NCBI RefSeq assembly: GCF_009811795.1
Contig: NZ_BLJE01000001.1
Location: 310,001 to 374,000 of the forward strand
From: Litoreibacter roseus
GTDB taxonomy: Bacteria; Pseudomonadota; Alphaproteobacteria; Rhodobacterales; Rhodobacteraceae
DNA length: 64,000 nucleotides
Reading direction: 5' to 3'
Below are positions 46,031-54,695 of the stretch, in pieces. Position 1 is the stretch's first letter. Each line of letters opens with the position of its first letter. The position numbers and the translations under genes were made by a program. The notes beneath the pieces are model-generated. The model made no database searches. It saw only the letters and a list, made by a program, of their open reading frames with translations, and had not been told where the DNA came from.

Positions 46031-46237
46031 ATGACGAATGACTGGATTATTGATGTTCTGACTGACCTCAAGAAGTTTTCGGCCACAAACGAACTTGGGC
46101 GTCTGGCCGACCATCTCGACGACACGATCATGGTCGCGGCGAACGAGCTTTCTTCAGAGCAGTCAGAGCAGTTGGTGGGATCTTTTGACCAAGCTCGAGG
46201 ACATGCAGGACCTGCTCACTCAGGCGACAGCGCTTGA
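46031..46237 (+). CDS. Small protein overlapping the start of luxR
   Basis: A 68-residue protein beginning MTNDWIIDVLTDLKKFSATN and continuing with an acidic, helical ELGRLADHLDDTIMVAANEL. GAAGGAAA lies 8 bases upstream of the ATG at 46031, a better ribosome-binding site than luxR has. It overlaps luxR by 35 bp in another frame. I believe similar short proteins occur in other Rhodobacteraceae, but cannot check this. It may couple luxR translation or act on LuxR; both are inferred. Confidence 0.65.
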   Translation: MTNDWIIDVLTDLKKFSATNELGRLADHLDDTIMVAANELSSEQSEQLVGSFDQARGHAGPAHSGDSA

Positions 46238-46895
46238 AGAGCTTCAGCGGGTTACAGAAAACCTGCGCGATTACTATGGCGTTAATCACGTCGTCTATCA
46301 CTGGGTAAATTCTGTCGGTGAACGGTTCGGGTGCGGCACCTATACGACAGAATGGGTCGATCGCTACGTAGAGAAAGACTACCTTCATATCGATCCGGTG
46401 ATCATAGGCTGTTTCCAACGCTTCGACCCGGTGAACTGGAAACAACTCGACTGGTCCAGCAAGGCGGCCCGGTCATTTCTGAAAGAAGCCTCAGACTACG
46501 GCGTGGGAAGCCAAGGATTTACGATACCGGTCAGGGGACCTAACGGGCAGTTTGCACTTTTCACGATGACGAACACCTGCAGCGACGAAGAGTGGGCGGA
46601 GTTCATCGAAACCAATCAACGCGATCTATTGCTGGTCGCTCATACGTTCAACAAAAAGGCACTGGCGTTCGAGGAAGGGGTTTTCAATGCCTCAACGCCA
46701 CAATTGTCACCACGAGAACTCAGCGCCATGACCCTGCTCGCCAAAGGGCGTAGCAGGGCTCAGGCCGCCGACGAAATGTCCATCTCGGAACATACTTTGC
46801 GAGTCTATATTGAAGCCGCGCGCCATAAATTGGGTGCAATGAACACCACGCATGCGGTTGCAAGGGCATTGGCGATGGGTTTGATCGTTATGTAG
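46203..46895 (+). CDS. LuxR-family quorum-sensing regulator
   Basis: A 230-residue regulator with an N-terminal autoinducer-binding domain and a C-terminal GerE helix-turn-helix (about 165-225, LSPRELSAMTLLAKGRS). Residues that contact acyl-homoserine lactones in TraR/LuxR are present: W51, Y55, D64, P65 and W84, with a Gly near 105. It is therefore probably a true signal receptor and not a solo of altered specificity. The ATG at 46203 is the best start by length; its ribosome-binding site is weak and too close, consistent with coupling to the overlapping small ORF. Confidence 0.9.
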   Translation: MQDLLTQATALEELQRVTENLRDYYGVNHVVYHWVNSVGERFGCGTYTTEWVDRYVEKDYLHIDPVIIGCFQRFDPVNWKQLDWSSKAARSFLKEASDYGVGSQGFTIPVRGPNGQFALFTMTNTCSDEEWAEFIETNQRDLLLVAHTFNKKALAFEEGVFNASTPQLSPRELSAMTLLAKGRSRAQAADEMSISEHTLRVYIEAARHKLGAMNTTHAVARALAMGLIVM

Positions 46896-46951
46896 TCGTC
46901 TGTTTTTGAATGAAAAATCCAGACGTCTAAAATTGGTCTTAAATTTCAGGG

Positions 46952-46978
46952 CGCAGTGGCAATAATCTGCTAACTGCG
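46952..46978. promoter_or_regulatory. Inverted repeat CGCAGT-N15-ACTGCG upstream of luxI
   Basis: Perfect 6-bp arms spanning 27 bp in the luxR-luxI gap, 44 bp before the luxI ATG. It is where a LuxR-responsive site would be expected, but the spacing is longer than in known lux boxes. Confidence 0.35.
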
Positions 46979-47022
46979 TATGGGTAGCTTCTTCACATAG
47001 CGATGAAGAAGGAACCCCCGCC

Positions 47023-47664
47023 ATGCTCCGTTATGTTTACGCCGCCGACCTGCACAAATTTCCTAAATTGCGCGATACAATGTTTCGCGACCGCGCTGAA
47101 CAGTTTGCCAATCGCCTTGGTTGGGAGGTTACCGTTGATGAAAACGGTCATGAGCGGGACGAGTACGACGATCTGAACCCACTCTACGTCATCTGGGAAC
47201 GGGCTGATGGAAGCCACGGCGGTTCCATGCGGTTTCTGCCGACATCCGGCAACACAATGATCAATGACCACTTTCTTCATCTGACCGACGGTGTTCGCAT
47301 CGAAAGTCCGTTTATCTGGGAATGTACCCGGTTTTGCCTTGCACCCGATGCGGATCGCCGTGTCACCGCCGGTCTGGTTCTGGGTGCGGGCGAAGTTATG
47401 CTGCATTTCGACCTGTCGCATTTCGTGGGCGTCTTCGATCCGCGCATGGAACGTATTTATCGCTTGCTGGGCGTTGTACCCGACGTCATCGGTCGGAAGG
47501 GCGAAGGCGATGCGGAAATCGGTGTGGGCCTTTGGGAATTTGATGAAACTGCACGTCCACGTGTCCAAGGCCGTGCTAAGGTTACGCGTAAGGATTCTCT
47601 CGACTGGTTCCGTCGTGCATTTAACATCCACAATCCATTGCAGTGTGCTTTGGCTCTGGCCTGA
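47023..47664 (+). CDS. Acyl-homoserine-lactone synthase, LuxI family
   Basis: A 213-residue autoinducer synthase that joins an acyl chain to S-adenosylmethionine. The invariant LuxI residues are present at nearly the same positions: R24, F28, W34, D46, D49 and R70 (in RLGWEVTVDENGHERDEYDD and GGSMRFLPT), followed by ECTRFCLAP. AAGGAA precedes the ATG. It forms a cognate pair with the luxR gene 127 bp upstream. The acyl chain cannot be read from sequence. Confidence 0.95.
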   Translation: MLRYVYAADLHKFPKLRDTMFRDRAEQFANRLGWEVTVDENGHERDEYDDLNPLYVIWERADGSHGGSMRFLPTSGNTMINDHFLHLTDGVRIESPFIWECTRFCLAPDADRRVTAGLVLGAGEVMLHFDLSHFVGVFDPRMERIYRLLGVVPDVIGRKGEGDAEIGVGLWEFDETARPRVQGRAKVTRKDSLDWFRRAFNIHNPLQCALALA

Positions 47665-47691
47665 TCCCCTGCGACGCCATATGGTCTGCCC

Positions 47692-49215
47692 ATGTCCGGG
47701 CAGGCCCTAAAACTCTCAGATGATCAGGCCGAAGCCTATGATGCGTTGGGCGATTTGCTGGCCCGTGCCGGCGTAGATCTTGTCGACGGGCATACAACAC
47801 CACTCCGCGAAGAGACCTCGCAGGTGATGGCGATTGTCGGTAAGGCTGGATCCGGTAAAACCCTTTTACTTGCGGAGCTTGTGACTGCCCTTGATGATGC
47901 GGGCGTAGACGTCATTTCGGGCGACTACGATGGAAAGCCACGCAAGGACCGGCGTACACTTGCTGTTCTTGCCCCAACCAATAAGGCTGCGAGCGTTTTG
48001 CGTAACCGGGGTGTGCCCGCCACGACCATACACCGCATTCTCTACACACCGATGTACGATCCGGAATATGAAAAAATCGCCGATTGGCTGGCAGGTCATG
48101 GGGACAAACCTTCGATTGAAGGTATGACCGAAGAGGCGTTGGAGCGGGCCAAAAGGTTCTACGACGACCATAAATCGATCCCAGGTGCCCTTGCGGCGGC
48201 TGGTTTGAAGGGATCGGACTTCATCCAAGGCTGGAAGCGGCGCGAAGATCCGCTGGATATTGGGTTTATCGATGAGTCCTCCATGCTGGATGACAAGCAA
48301 TATGAAGACCTTCGCGAAATCTTTCCGACGCTCGTTCTTTTTGGGGATCCAGCGCAGTTGGCGCCTGTCGGTCAGTCCGGCGCGATGGTGTTCGATACGC
48401 TGAAAGACGGTCGAAAACTGGAACTCAGCCGCGTGCACCGACAGGAAGAGGACAATCCCATCCTCGACCTTGCCCACGCCTTGGCGGATCCTTCGATCAC
48501 TTTCGACCAGTTCGAGCGGTTGGTTCAAGAGGCGGCTCAGAAAGATGACCGCGTCGTCTATGCGGGCCGTGTCGAGGCCGATCTTATGGCGCGCTCGCCC
48601 GTACTGGTCTGGCGAAACGCCACGCGGATCCGGTTGATCCAGGCATTTCGGGCAGCTTATGGCGCGACTGTCGATACTCTGCTGCCCGGTGAGCCGCTGG
48701 TTTGTGACGGGATCGAATTGCCGCTCAAGCATCGAAAAAAGCGCATCGATCTCGAGGCGCGAGGTCTGATCAAAGGCGCGCAGGTCATCTACATGGGCGC
48801 AGGCACGAAGCCCGGCTTTTCCAAGCTTCATGTGATCGGCGCGGAACAACCGCAGGTTTCCGCTGCGTCCATTATCAAAATCGAGGCACCAGACGAGGAG
48901 GAGCCTTTTATTCCTTTCGCCGCGCGGATGGGCGCCACGTTTCTGCACGGGGCGGCTGTCACGATTCACAAGGCCCAAGGATCACAGTGGGATACGGTTC
49001 AGGTTTTCGCACCGGACCTTTATGCGGCCGCGCGCTCGAACAGGGACGAAGCCGGGCAACCCTTGTGGAAACGTCTGGCCTATGTCGCGATCACTCGTGC
49101 AGAAAACAGATTGCTATGGGTCACGCGCAACCGATTGGCTCGCCCGATGCATGCTTTGAGCACAGATGATCTGGCGGACGTGAAAGCTGAATTGACTCTG
49201 ACGGCAGAACGCTAG
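47692..49215 (+). CDS. RecD-like ATP-dependent DNA helicase
   Basis: A 507-residue superfamily-1 helicase. Walker A is AIVGKAGSGKTLLL near residue 48; motif Ia is VLAPTNKAASVLR; Walker B-type IGFIDESSMLD near 193; motif III LFGDPAQLAPVGQSG; and the UvrD/RecD2-like C-terminal AVTIHKAQGSQWDTV and YVAITRAENRLLWV. It may act in repair or recombination. Its C-terminus overlaps the convergent TIGR02186 gene by 4 bp. Confidence 0.92.
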   Translation: MSGQALKLSDDQAEAYDALGDLLARAGVDLVDGHTTPLREETSQVMAIVGKAGSGKTLLLAELVTALDDAGVDVISGDYDGKPRKDRRTLAVLAPTNKAASVLRNRGVPATTIHRILYTPMYDPEYEKIADWLAGHGDKPSIEGMTEEALERAKRFYDDHKSIPGALAAAGLKGSDFIQGWKRREDPLDIGFIDESSMLDDKQYEDLREIFPTLVLFGDPAQLAPVGQSGAMVFDTLKDGRKLELSRVHRQEEDNPILDLAHALADPSITFDQFERLVQEAAQKDDRVVYAGRVEADLMARSPVLVWRNATRIRLIQAFRAAYGATVDTLLPGEPLVCDGIELPLKHRKKRIDLEARGLIKGAQVIYMGAGTKPGFSKLHVIGAEQPQVSAASIIKIEAPDEEEPFIPFAARMGATFLHGAAVTIHKAQGSQWDTVQVFAPDLYAAARSNRDEAGQPLWKRLAYVAITRAENRLLWVTRNRLARPMHALSTDDLADVKAELTLTAER

Positions 49216-49973
49216 AAACGGATATAGCGGAATACAGCGGACGCCAGCCAACCGGCTGATATCGCGATGAAAAGTGAGAGCAAGCCATATATCAGCGGGC
49301 GGTCATGGGCCAGATTGTAAATCCATCGCTCTAGACCTACTTTGCTCACCTGAATGATCGTCGTGTGATTGTCGACGACCCGGCCATTGCGAGTCAGGAA
49401 AATCTCGGTCTTATAGTCGCCTTCCACTAGGTTGGCGGGCAGATCAATCCGGGTGGAGAACAGCGTTTCTTCGAACAGGTTCACCGCGCCTTCAAGCTGC
49501 TGATACAGGTTTGCTTCTTGCCGGATCCGCACCAGAGCGTCGGAGAATTCCTGAACGCTACGCCCGCCCGTTGCTGCACCGACAACGCGGATGGCCCGAG
49601 GAATGGTGATCGTGTGGCGCAAATCGTCGGTGTTGGTCAGCACTTCGTCGAGCGGCCCCGTGGTTGCCACTGCGTAGAAGCTGGGGGCTGCATCAACTTC
49701 AATCGCCTCCGTGTTCACCCAGATGCCCAGCCGCCGATCTTTGCGGCGCACGGTGACGGGTTCCTTGGGGCCTGATACTGTAATGATGACCTGAAGCGGT
49801 GCGCTGGACGGGATCGGCGCCTCCCTCTTTACGGCGCCGAAGACAAGAATATCAGATCCATCAAAATTGGCGGTGATGGCAACCTGATCGCGGGATAGGC
49901 CTGCCACGACCTCTTCGGGATGTGCCGCGGTGACACTTGCCAAAAGCAGAAAGATGCTCAGGAGGCCCCGCAT
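49212..49973 (-). CDS. TIGR02186 family membrane-anchored protein
   Basis: A 253-residue protein with a signal peptide (MRGLLSIFLLLASVTAAHPE), a large extracytoplasmic part and one C-terminal membrane helix (about 226-248). VVAGLSRDQVAITANFDGSD and TRIDLPANLVEGDYKTEIFL match TIGR02186. The family is usually found beside TauE/SafE permeases, as here, where the start overlaps the permease stop by one base (TGATG). Function is unknown. Confidence 0.88.
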   Translation of the reverse strand: MRGLLSIFLLLASVTAAHPEEVVAGLSRDQVAITANFDGSDILVFGAVKREAPIPSSAPLQVIITVSGPKEPVTVRRKDRRLGIWVNTEAIEVDAAPSFYAVATTGPLDEVLTNTDDLRHTITIPRAIRVVGAATGGRSVQEFSDALVRIRQEANLYQQLEGAVNLFEETLFSTRIDLPANLVEGDYKTEIFLTRNGRVVDNHTTIIQVSKVGLERWIYNLAHDRPLIYGLLSLFIAISAGWLASAVFRYIRF

Positions 49974-50890
49974 CAGTTATGGCCCTCCGAGCCGATCGAG
50001 AACAGTTCTGCCGGTTCAATCAGAAGGTCCATCGCCAGCTTCCCGCATACCGCCAGAACCATGATCGACAGAAGTATCCGCAGTTGCTCGGCCTTCAGGC
50101 GCAAACCGATCCGTGTTCCGATTTGCGCGCCTACCACGCCACCCACCAGCAGCAATACGGCCAGCGCCATATCGACGGTGTAGTTGGTTGTCGCATGTAA
50201 AAGTGTCGTGAAGGCGGTGACGAAGATGATTTGAAACAGAGATGTTCCGACGACAACCTTTGTGGGCATGCCCAGCAGATAAATCATCGCAGGCACCATG
50301 ATGAACCCGCCACCGACGCCCATGATTGCGGCGAGAATACCCACCAAAAGGCCAACAGCCAGTGGTGGTATCACGGAGATATAGAGACCGGACGTGCGAA
50401 ATTTCATCTTGAAGGGCAAGGCATGGACCAGACCATGCTTGCGCCGCTGTGGGACCTTCGTCGGTGATTTTGCGCGGCGAATGGCGCGCAGGGATTCCAG
50501 AAACATCAGCCCGCCGATGATCCCAAGGAACACCACGTAGCAAAGCTTGACGAGCAGGTCGACCTGACCGATCTCCTTCAATGCTGCAAAAACCTGCACG
50601 CCTAAGGCTGCCCCGAAGAGGCCCCCGATCAGCAGCACGGTGCCCATTCGGAGGTCCACCGTCTTTCGCTTGAAATGGGCCAGAACCCCCGAGAAGGACG
50701 AGGCCACGATCTGATTGGCTTCAGTCGCGACCGCAACCGCCGGGGGAATGCCGATGAAAAACAATAACGGCGTCATCAGAAAGCCGCCGCCCACGCCGAA
50801 CATACCCGAGAGAATGCCCACAATGCCGCCCAGTCCCAAAAGAAGGAACGCGTTGACCGAAACCTCGGCTATGGGCAGGTAAATCTGCAT
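49973..50890 (-). CDS. TauE/SafE-family anion permease
   Basis: A 305-residue membrane protein with about eight helices in two repeats. The internal duplication shows as GIVGILSGMFGVGGGFLMTPLL near residue 20 and LLVGILAAIMGVGGGFIMVPAM near 195. The family exports sulfite or sulfoacetate-type anions; the substrate here is unknown. It forms a two-gene unit with the TIGR02186 protein. Confidence 0.92.
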   Translation of the reverse strand: MQIYLPIAEVSVNAFLLLGLGGIVGILSGMFGVGGGFLMTPLLFFIGIPPAVAVATEANQIVASSFSGVLAHFKRKTVDLRMGTVLLIGGLFGAALGVQVFAALKEIGQVDLLVKLCYVVFLGIIGGLMFLESLRAIRRAKSPTKVPQRRKHGLVHALPFKMKFRTSGLYISVIPPLAVGLLVGILAAIMGVGGGFIMVPAMIYLLGMPTKVVVGTSLFQIIFVTAFTTLLHATTNYTVDMALAVLLLVGGVVGAQIGTRIGLRLKAEQLRILLSIMVLAVCGKLAMDLLIEPAELFSIGSEGHN

Positions 50891-50992
50891 GACCCCTCAT
50901 TGGCGCTTGTGCCGATGTCTTAGACCCGTCCAGTTGTACGGGGCAATGGCAATCCATAGGTCCAGTTCAGGGGCAACCCTTGCTCAGGGAAC

Positions 50993-51961
50993 CTAGCGCT
51001 CCTTCACGTAGGGCGCGCCCCCGGCCCGGGGTGGAACAGCCTTGCCCACGAACCCTGCCAAGATCACCACCGTCAGAATGTAGGGCAATGCATCCAGAAG
51101 CTGGATCTGCACATTGAACCCGACCAGTGATTTAATCACATCGGGCCTAAGCGAGATCGCCTGCAAGAACCCGAATAACAGTGTCGCGTAGAGCGCGTAC
51201 CATGGCCGCCATTTGGCAAAGATCAACGCGGCCAGCGCGATGAAGCCGCGGCCCGCACTCATGTCTTTCACAAACCCCGCTTGCAAGCCCGTCGCAAGGT
51301 AGGCTCCTGCAATCCCGCACAGGACGCCGCAAATGGCCACCGCTGCGAACCGGAGTCCAACTACCGAAACACCTGCTGTATCGACGGCGGCTGGATTTTC
51401 GCCAACCGCACGCAATCGCAGACCGAACCGGGTTCGAAACAAGATGTACCACGTCAGTGGCACACAGAGGAGGGCGACATAAACAGGGATCGTATGCCCA
51501 GAGATTAATTCAGCATAGAGCGGACCGATGATCGGAACACCCGAAAGCGCCTCTGCGAACGGCAATGTTATGGGCTCGAACCGACCGCCCCCGATCAGGG
51601 AGGGTGTCCGACCGCCAAGACCAAACCAGCTTTGGCCGATCAAGACGGTCAGCCCGGCTGCAAGGAAGTTGATCGCTACACCTGAAATCAACTGGTTGCC
51701 GCGAAACGTAATCGACGCAACGCCATGCAATCCGGACAGGGCAAGAGACGCCCCGATCCCGGCCAAAAGACCAACCCATACGGACCCTGTTGCGGCCGCG
51801 GTTGCCGCTGAAAAGAACGCCGCCGCCAGCATTTTGCCTTCCAGACCGATGTCAAAGATCCCGGCACGCTCCGAGAAAAGCCCGGCCAGGCAGGCAAGCA
51901 GCAGCGGCGTTGACAGTCGGAGTGTGGAATCGAGGATTTGCAGAACTGTGAGAAAATCCAT
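50993..51961 (-). CDS. BMP-type (nucleoside) ABC transporter permease 2
   Basis: A 322-residue inner-membrane permease of the branched-chain/ribose transporter family (BPD_transp_2), with about ten helices. Marker segments include GIFDIGLEGKMLAAAFF and AAGRGFIALAALIFAKWRP. It shares one base with the stop or start of its neighbour. In the BMP systems of this arrangement the two permeases form the channel for nucleosides. Confidence 0.93.
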   Translation of the reverse strand: MDFLTVLQILDSTLRLSTPLLLACLAGLFSERAGIFDIGLEGKMLAAAFFSAATAAATGSVWVGLLAGIGASLALSGLHGVASITFRGNQLISGVAINFLAAGLTVLIGQSWFGLGGRTPSLIGGGRFEPITLPFAEALSGVPIIGPLYAELISGHTIPVYVALLCVPLTWYILFRTRFGLRLRAVGENPAAVDTAGVSVVGLRFAAVAICGVLCGIAGAYLATGLQAGFVKDMSAGRGFIALAALIFAKWRPWYALYATLLFGFLQAISLRPDVIKSLVGFNVQIQLLDALPYILTVVILAGFVGKAVPPRAGGAPYVKER

Positions 51962-53079
51962 TATTCCGCTGGCCCCCGTGTCGGTTGCGGTTTTCTGCGT
52001 CGCAGGGCCAAAAACATGCGTTCGACCGGTGTTCGGACCATACCATCAAGCGCACCTGTGAAGAGGATCACCAAGGCTTGTATGACGACCACCAAGTCGC
52101 GTGGGATTGACGTCCAGAGCGCAAGCTCGGCACCGCCTTGGTAGAGGAACCCGAACAGCAGTGCTGCGATCAGAACGCCGAACGGGTGTGATCGACCCAT
52201 AAGCGCCACGGCGATGCCGATGAAGCCCGCCCCCTCGACCGAGTTCAGAACCAGGCGTTCGGCTTCCCCCATGACATTGTTGATCGCCATAAGACCTGCA
52301 AGCGCACCCGAGATCATCATGGTGATCATGATGATCCAGACCGGGCTGATGCCTGCGTAGATCGCGGCCGGTTCAGATTTTCCAAGCGCGCGGATCTGAT
52401 AGCCCAACCTGGTGCGCCAGATTAGAAAGTAGACCGCAACGCAGGCCAGAAGGGCAATGATCAGCGTGATGTTTGCCGGGGTGCGGGCGGCGAACGGGAT
52501 GCCGAAAATCTCAAGAAAATCGGTCAGCGTCGGTAGATGCGTGGCCTCGGGAAACTTCGCAGTTGCCGGGTCCATCGATCCGGCAGGACGCAGCATGTTG
52601 ACCAGCACGTAGTTTAGAAGGCTTGCGGCAATGAAGTTGAACATAATCGTGGTGATTACGATATGGCTGCCACGCTTGGCCTGAAGATAGGCCGGAATGG
52701 CGGCCCAAAGCGCGCCGAAGAGGCCCGCACCAACGGTCGCCGCGATCAAGGCGATGGTCCAATGGGGCCACGGGACCATCAGACACACCAGCGCCACGCC
52801 AAGTCCACCCAGCGCCGCCTGTCCCTCTCCGCCGATGTTGAAGAGCGAGGCGTGAAACGCCACAGCAACGGCCAGACCCGTGAAAATGAAGTTGGTGGCG
52901 TAGTAAAGCGTGAAACCCCAGCCGTAGGTTGAGCCCAACGCACCGTCGACCATCAACTTTAGCGCTTCGATCGGGTCCTCTCCGATTGCGAGGATCACAA
53001 GGCCCGAGATCAGGAACGCCAACAGAAGATTAATCAGAGGGATCAGGACGATATCGGCCCAGCGAGGCATCCTGTCCAT
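51961..53079 (-). CDS. BMP-type (nucleoside) ABC transporter permease 1
   Basis: A 372-residue permease of the same family, about ten helices. Segments are FHASLFNIGGEGQAALGGLG and GAGFIGIAVALMGRSHP. The C-terminal tail is basic and proline-rich. Its start overlaps the ATPase stop by one base, and its own stop overlaps the next permease by one base. Confidence 0.93.
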   Translation of the reverse strand: MDRMPRWADIVLIPLINLLLAFLISGLVILAIGEDPIEALKLMVDGALGSTYGWGFTLYYATNFIFTGLAVAVAFHASLFNIGGEGQAALGGLGVALVCLMVPWPHWTIALIAATVGAGLFGALWAAIPAYLQAKRGSHIVITTIMFNFIAASLLNYVLVNMLRPAGSMDPATAKFPEATHLPTLTDFLEIFGIPFAARTPANITLIIALLACVAVYFLIWRTRLGYQIRALGKSEPAAIYAGISPVWIIMITMMISGALAGLMAINNVMGEAERLVLNSVEGAGFIGIAVALMGRSHPFGVLIAALLFGFLYQGGAELALWTSIPRDLVVVIQALVILFTGALDGMVRTPVERMFLALRRRKPQPTRGPAE

Positions 53080-54695
53080 CAGTGTACCTCCCCATGGGCA
53101 CGCGCCAGATTGGCTTCGATCTCTTCGACACTGTGATCGTGCGTCGTGTCGGTAATCCCGGCCATCAGAAGGCCCAGTTCTTTCTCATCGGTTTCGGAAG
53201 GCAGGCGTTCACCCATGATCTGACCGTCGAAGATCACGGCGATCCGGTCGGACAATGACATGATTTCGTCCAGTTCGACAGACACCAAAAGGATGGCTTT
53301 ACCTTCATCGCGAAGCTCGACAATCCTTTGGTGGATAAACTCAATGGCACCGATATCGACGCCGCGTGTGGGCTGGCCGATTAAAAGCAGATCCGGGTTT
53401 CGCTCAATCTCCCGCGCCAGCACCAGCTTCTGTTGGTTGCCGCCTGAGAAACTTTTCGCGGGCAGATTGGCGTTGGCGGGCCGAACGTCGAAGCGCTCTA
53501 TCTTGCCTTCGGTATCCTCGCGAATTGCGGCATTGTTCATCAGAAGTCCGCTCTGATAGGCAGGGTCGTCGTGATAACCGAAGGCCACATTTTCCCATGC
53601 CTTGAAATCCATGATCAACCCGGCGCGTTGCCGGTCTTCGGGTACGTGCGCGATCCCGCGCGCCCGACGGGTCCGCGCGTCTGACTGACTGCCTGTCAGA
53701 TCAATTTCCTGACCGTTCACACGGATGGTTCCGGTTCCGGTCTGGACCCCTCCCAAAACTTCAAGCAGTTCCGACTGGCCGTTTCCCGCAACGCCGGCCA
53801 CACCAAGGATTTCGCCGGCCTTTACGACCAGAGATACGCCCTTGACCCGCTCGACACCTTTGTCATCGACCACGCGAAGGTCCTCGACCTCCAATACATT
53901 TGCCCCCGGCGTGGCTGGCTTTTTGTCCACCCGCAACAGAACTTTGCGTCCGACCATCAACTCAGCCAGCTCCGCCGGTGAAGTCTCGGACGTCTTCACC
54001 GTGGCGGTCATCTCGCCCCGGCGCATCACGCTGACCGTATCGGTTATATCCATGATCTCGCGCAGCTTGTGGGTGATCAGAATTATGGTTTTGCCTTCGC
54101 GTTTGAGGCCTTCCAATATACGGAACAGGTGATCGGCCTCTGCGGGTGTAAGAACCCCTGTCGGCTCATCTAGGATCAGAATATCTGCGCGACGGTAAAG
54201 CGCCTTCAGGATCTCGACCCGCTGCTGCATCCCCACGCCAATGTTTTCAATCAGCGCGTCTGGATCGACATTCAATTCGTATTCGGCTGCAAGCTGGGTC
54301 AGCTCTTTGCGCGCCTTTGATAAGGACGGTCCCAACCGCGCACCATCTTCTGCACCAAGAATGATGTTTTCGAGAACCGTGAAGTTTTCGACAAGCTTGA
54401 AATGCTGGAAAACCATGCCGATGCCCGCCGCAATCGCGGCCTGACTGTCCGGGATGTCGGTCTTTCTGCCAGCAATGAACACTTCGCCCGCATCGGCTTT
54501 GTAAAAGCCATAGAGGATCGACATCAAAGTGGATTTGCCCGCACCATTCTCGCCGATGATTCCATGGATCGTACCAGGCATCACCCGAATGGAGATATCC
54601 TTGTTCGCCTGAACTGCACCAAAGGCTTTCGAGATACCCTTGAGCTCAATAGCAGGAGCGGCCCCGTCAGGCCGCCCCTCTGTCGTATCACTCAT
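53079..54695 (-). CDS. BMP-type ABC transporter ATP-binding protein
   Basis: A 538-residue protein with two ABC domains in tandem. The first has Walker A GENGAGKSTLMSILYG and Walker B LILDEPTGVLTP. The second has the shorter GVAGNGQSELLEVL Walker A and a signature FSGGNQQKLVLAREI. The second Walker A is degenerate, as is usual in this subfamily. It energises the two permeases for uptake of nucleosides or related compounds. Confidence 0.93.
   Translation of the reverse strand: MSDTTEGRPDGAAPAIELKGISKAFGAVQANKDISIRVMPGTIHGIIGENGAGKSTLMSILYGFYKADAGEVFIAGRKTDIPDSQAAIAAGIGMVFQHFKLVENFTVLENIILGAEDGARLGPSLSKARKELTQLAAEYELNVDPDALIENIGVGMQQRVEILKALYRRADILILDEPTGVLTPAEADHLFRILEGLKREGKTIILITHKLREIMDITDTVSVMRRGEMTATVKTSETSPAELAELMVGRKVLLRVDKKPATPGANVLEVEDLRVVDDKGVERVKGVSLVVKAGEILGVAGVAGNGQSELLEVLGGVQTGTGTIRVNGQEIDLTGSQSDARTRRARGIAHVPEDRQRAGLIMDFKAWENVAFGYHDDPAYQSGLLMNNAAIREDTEGKIERFDVRPANANLPAKSFSGGNQQKLVLAREIERNPDLLLIGQPTRGVDIGAIEFIHQRIVELRDEGKAILLVSVELDEIMSLSDRIAVIFDGQIMGERLPSETDEKELGLLMAGITDTTHDHSVEEIEANLARAHGEVH

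Noticed and set aside
46095-46202. Longer luxR start at 46095
   Set aside because: The extra residues (Trp/Ser/Arg-rich) do not look like a LuxR N-terminus and overlap the small ORF, which has the better signals.
51993-52006. Another TTCTGCGTCGCAG match to the ethylmalonyl-CoA motif
   Set aside because: It lies inside the coding sequence of an ABC permease and its reverse reads as Arg codons, so it is probably chance. It warns that the motif alone is not specific.
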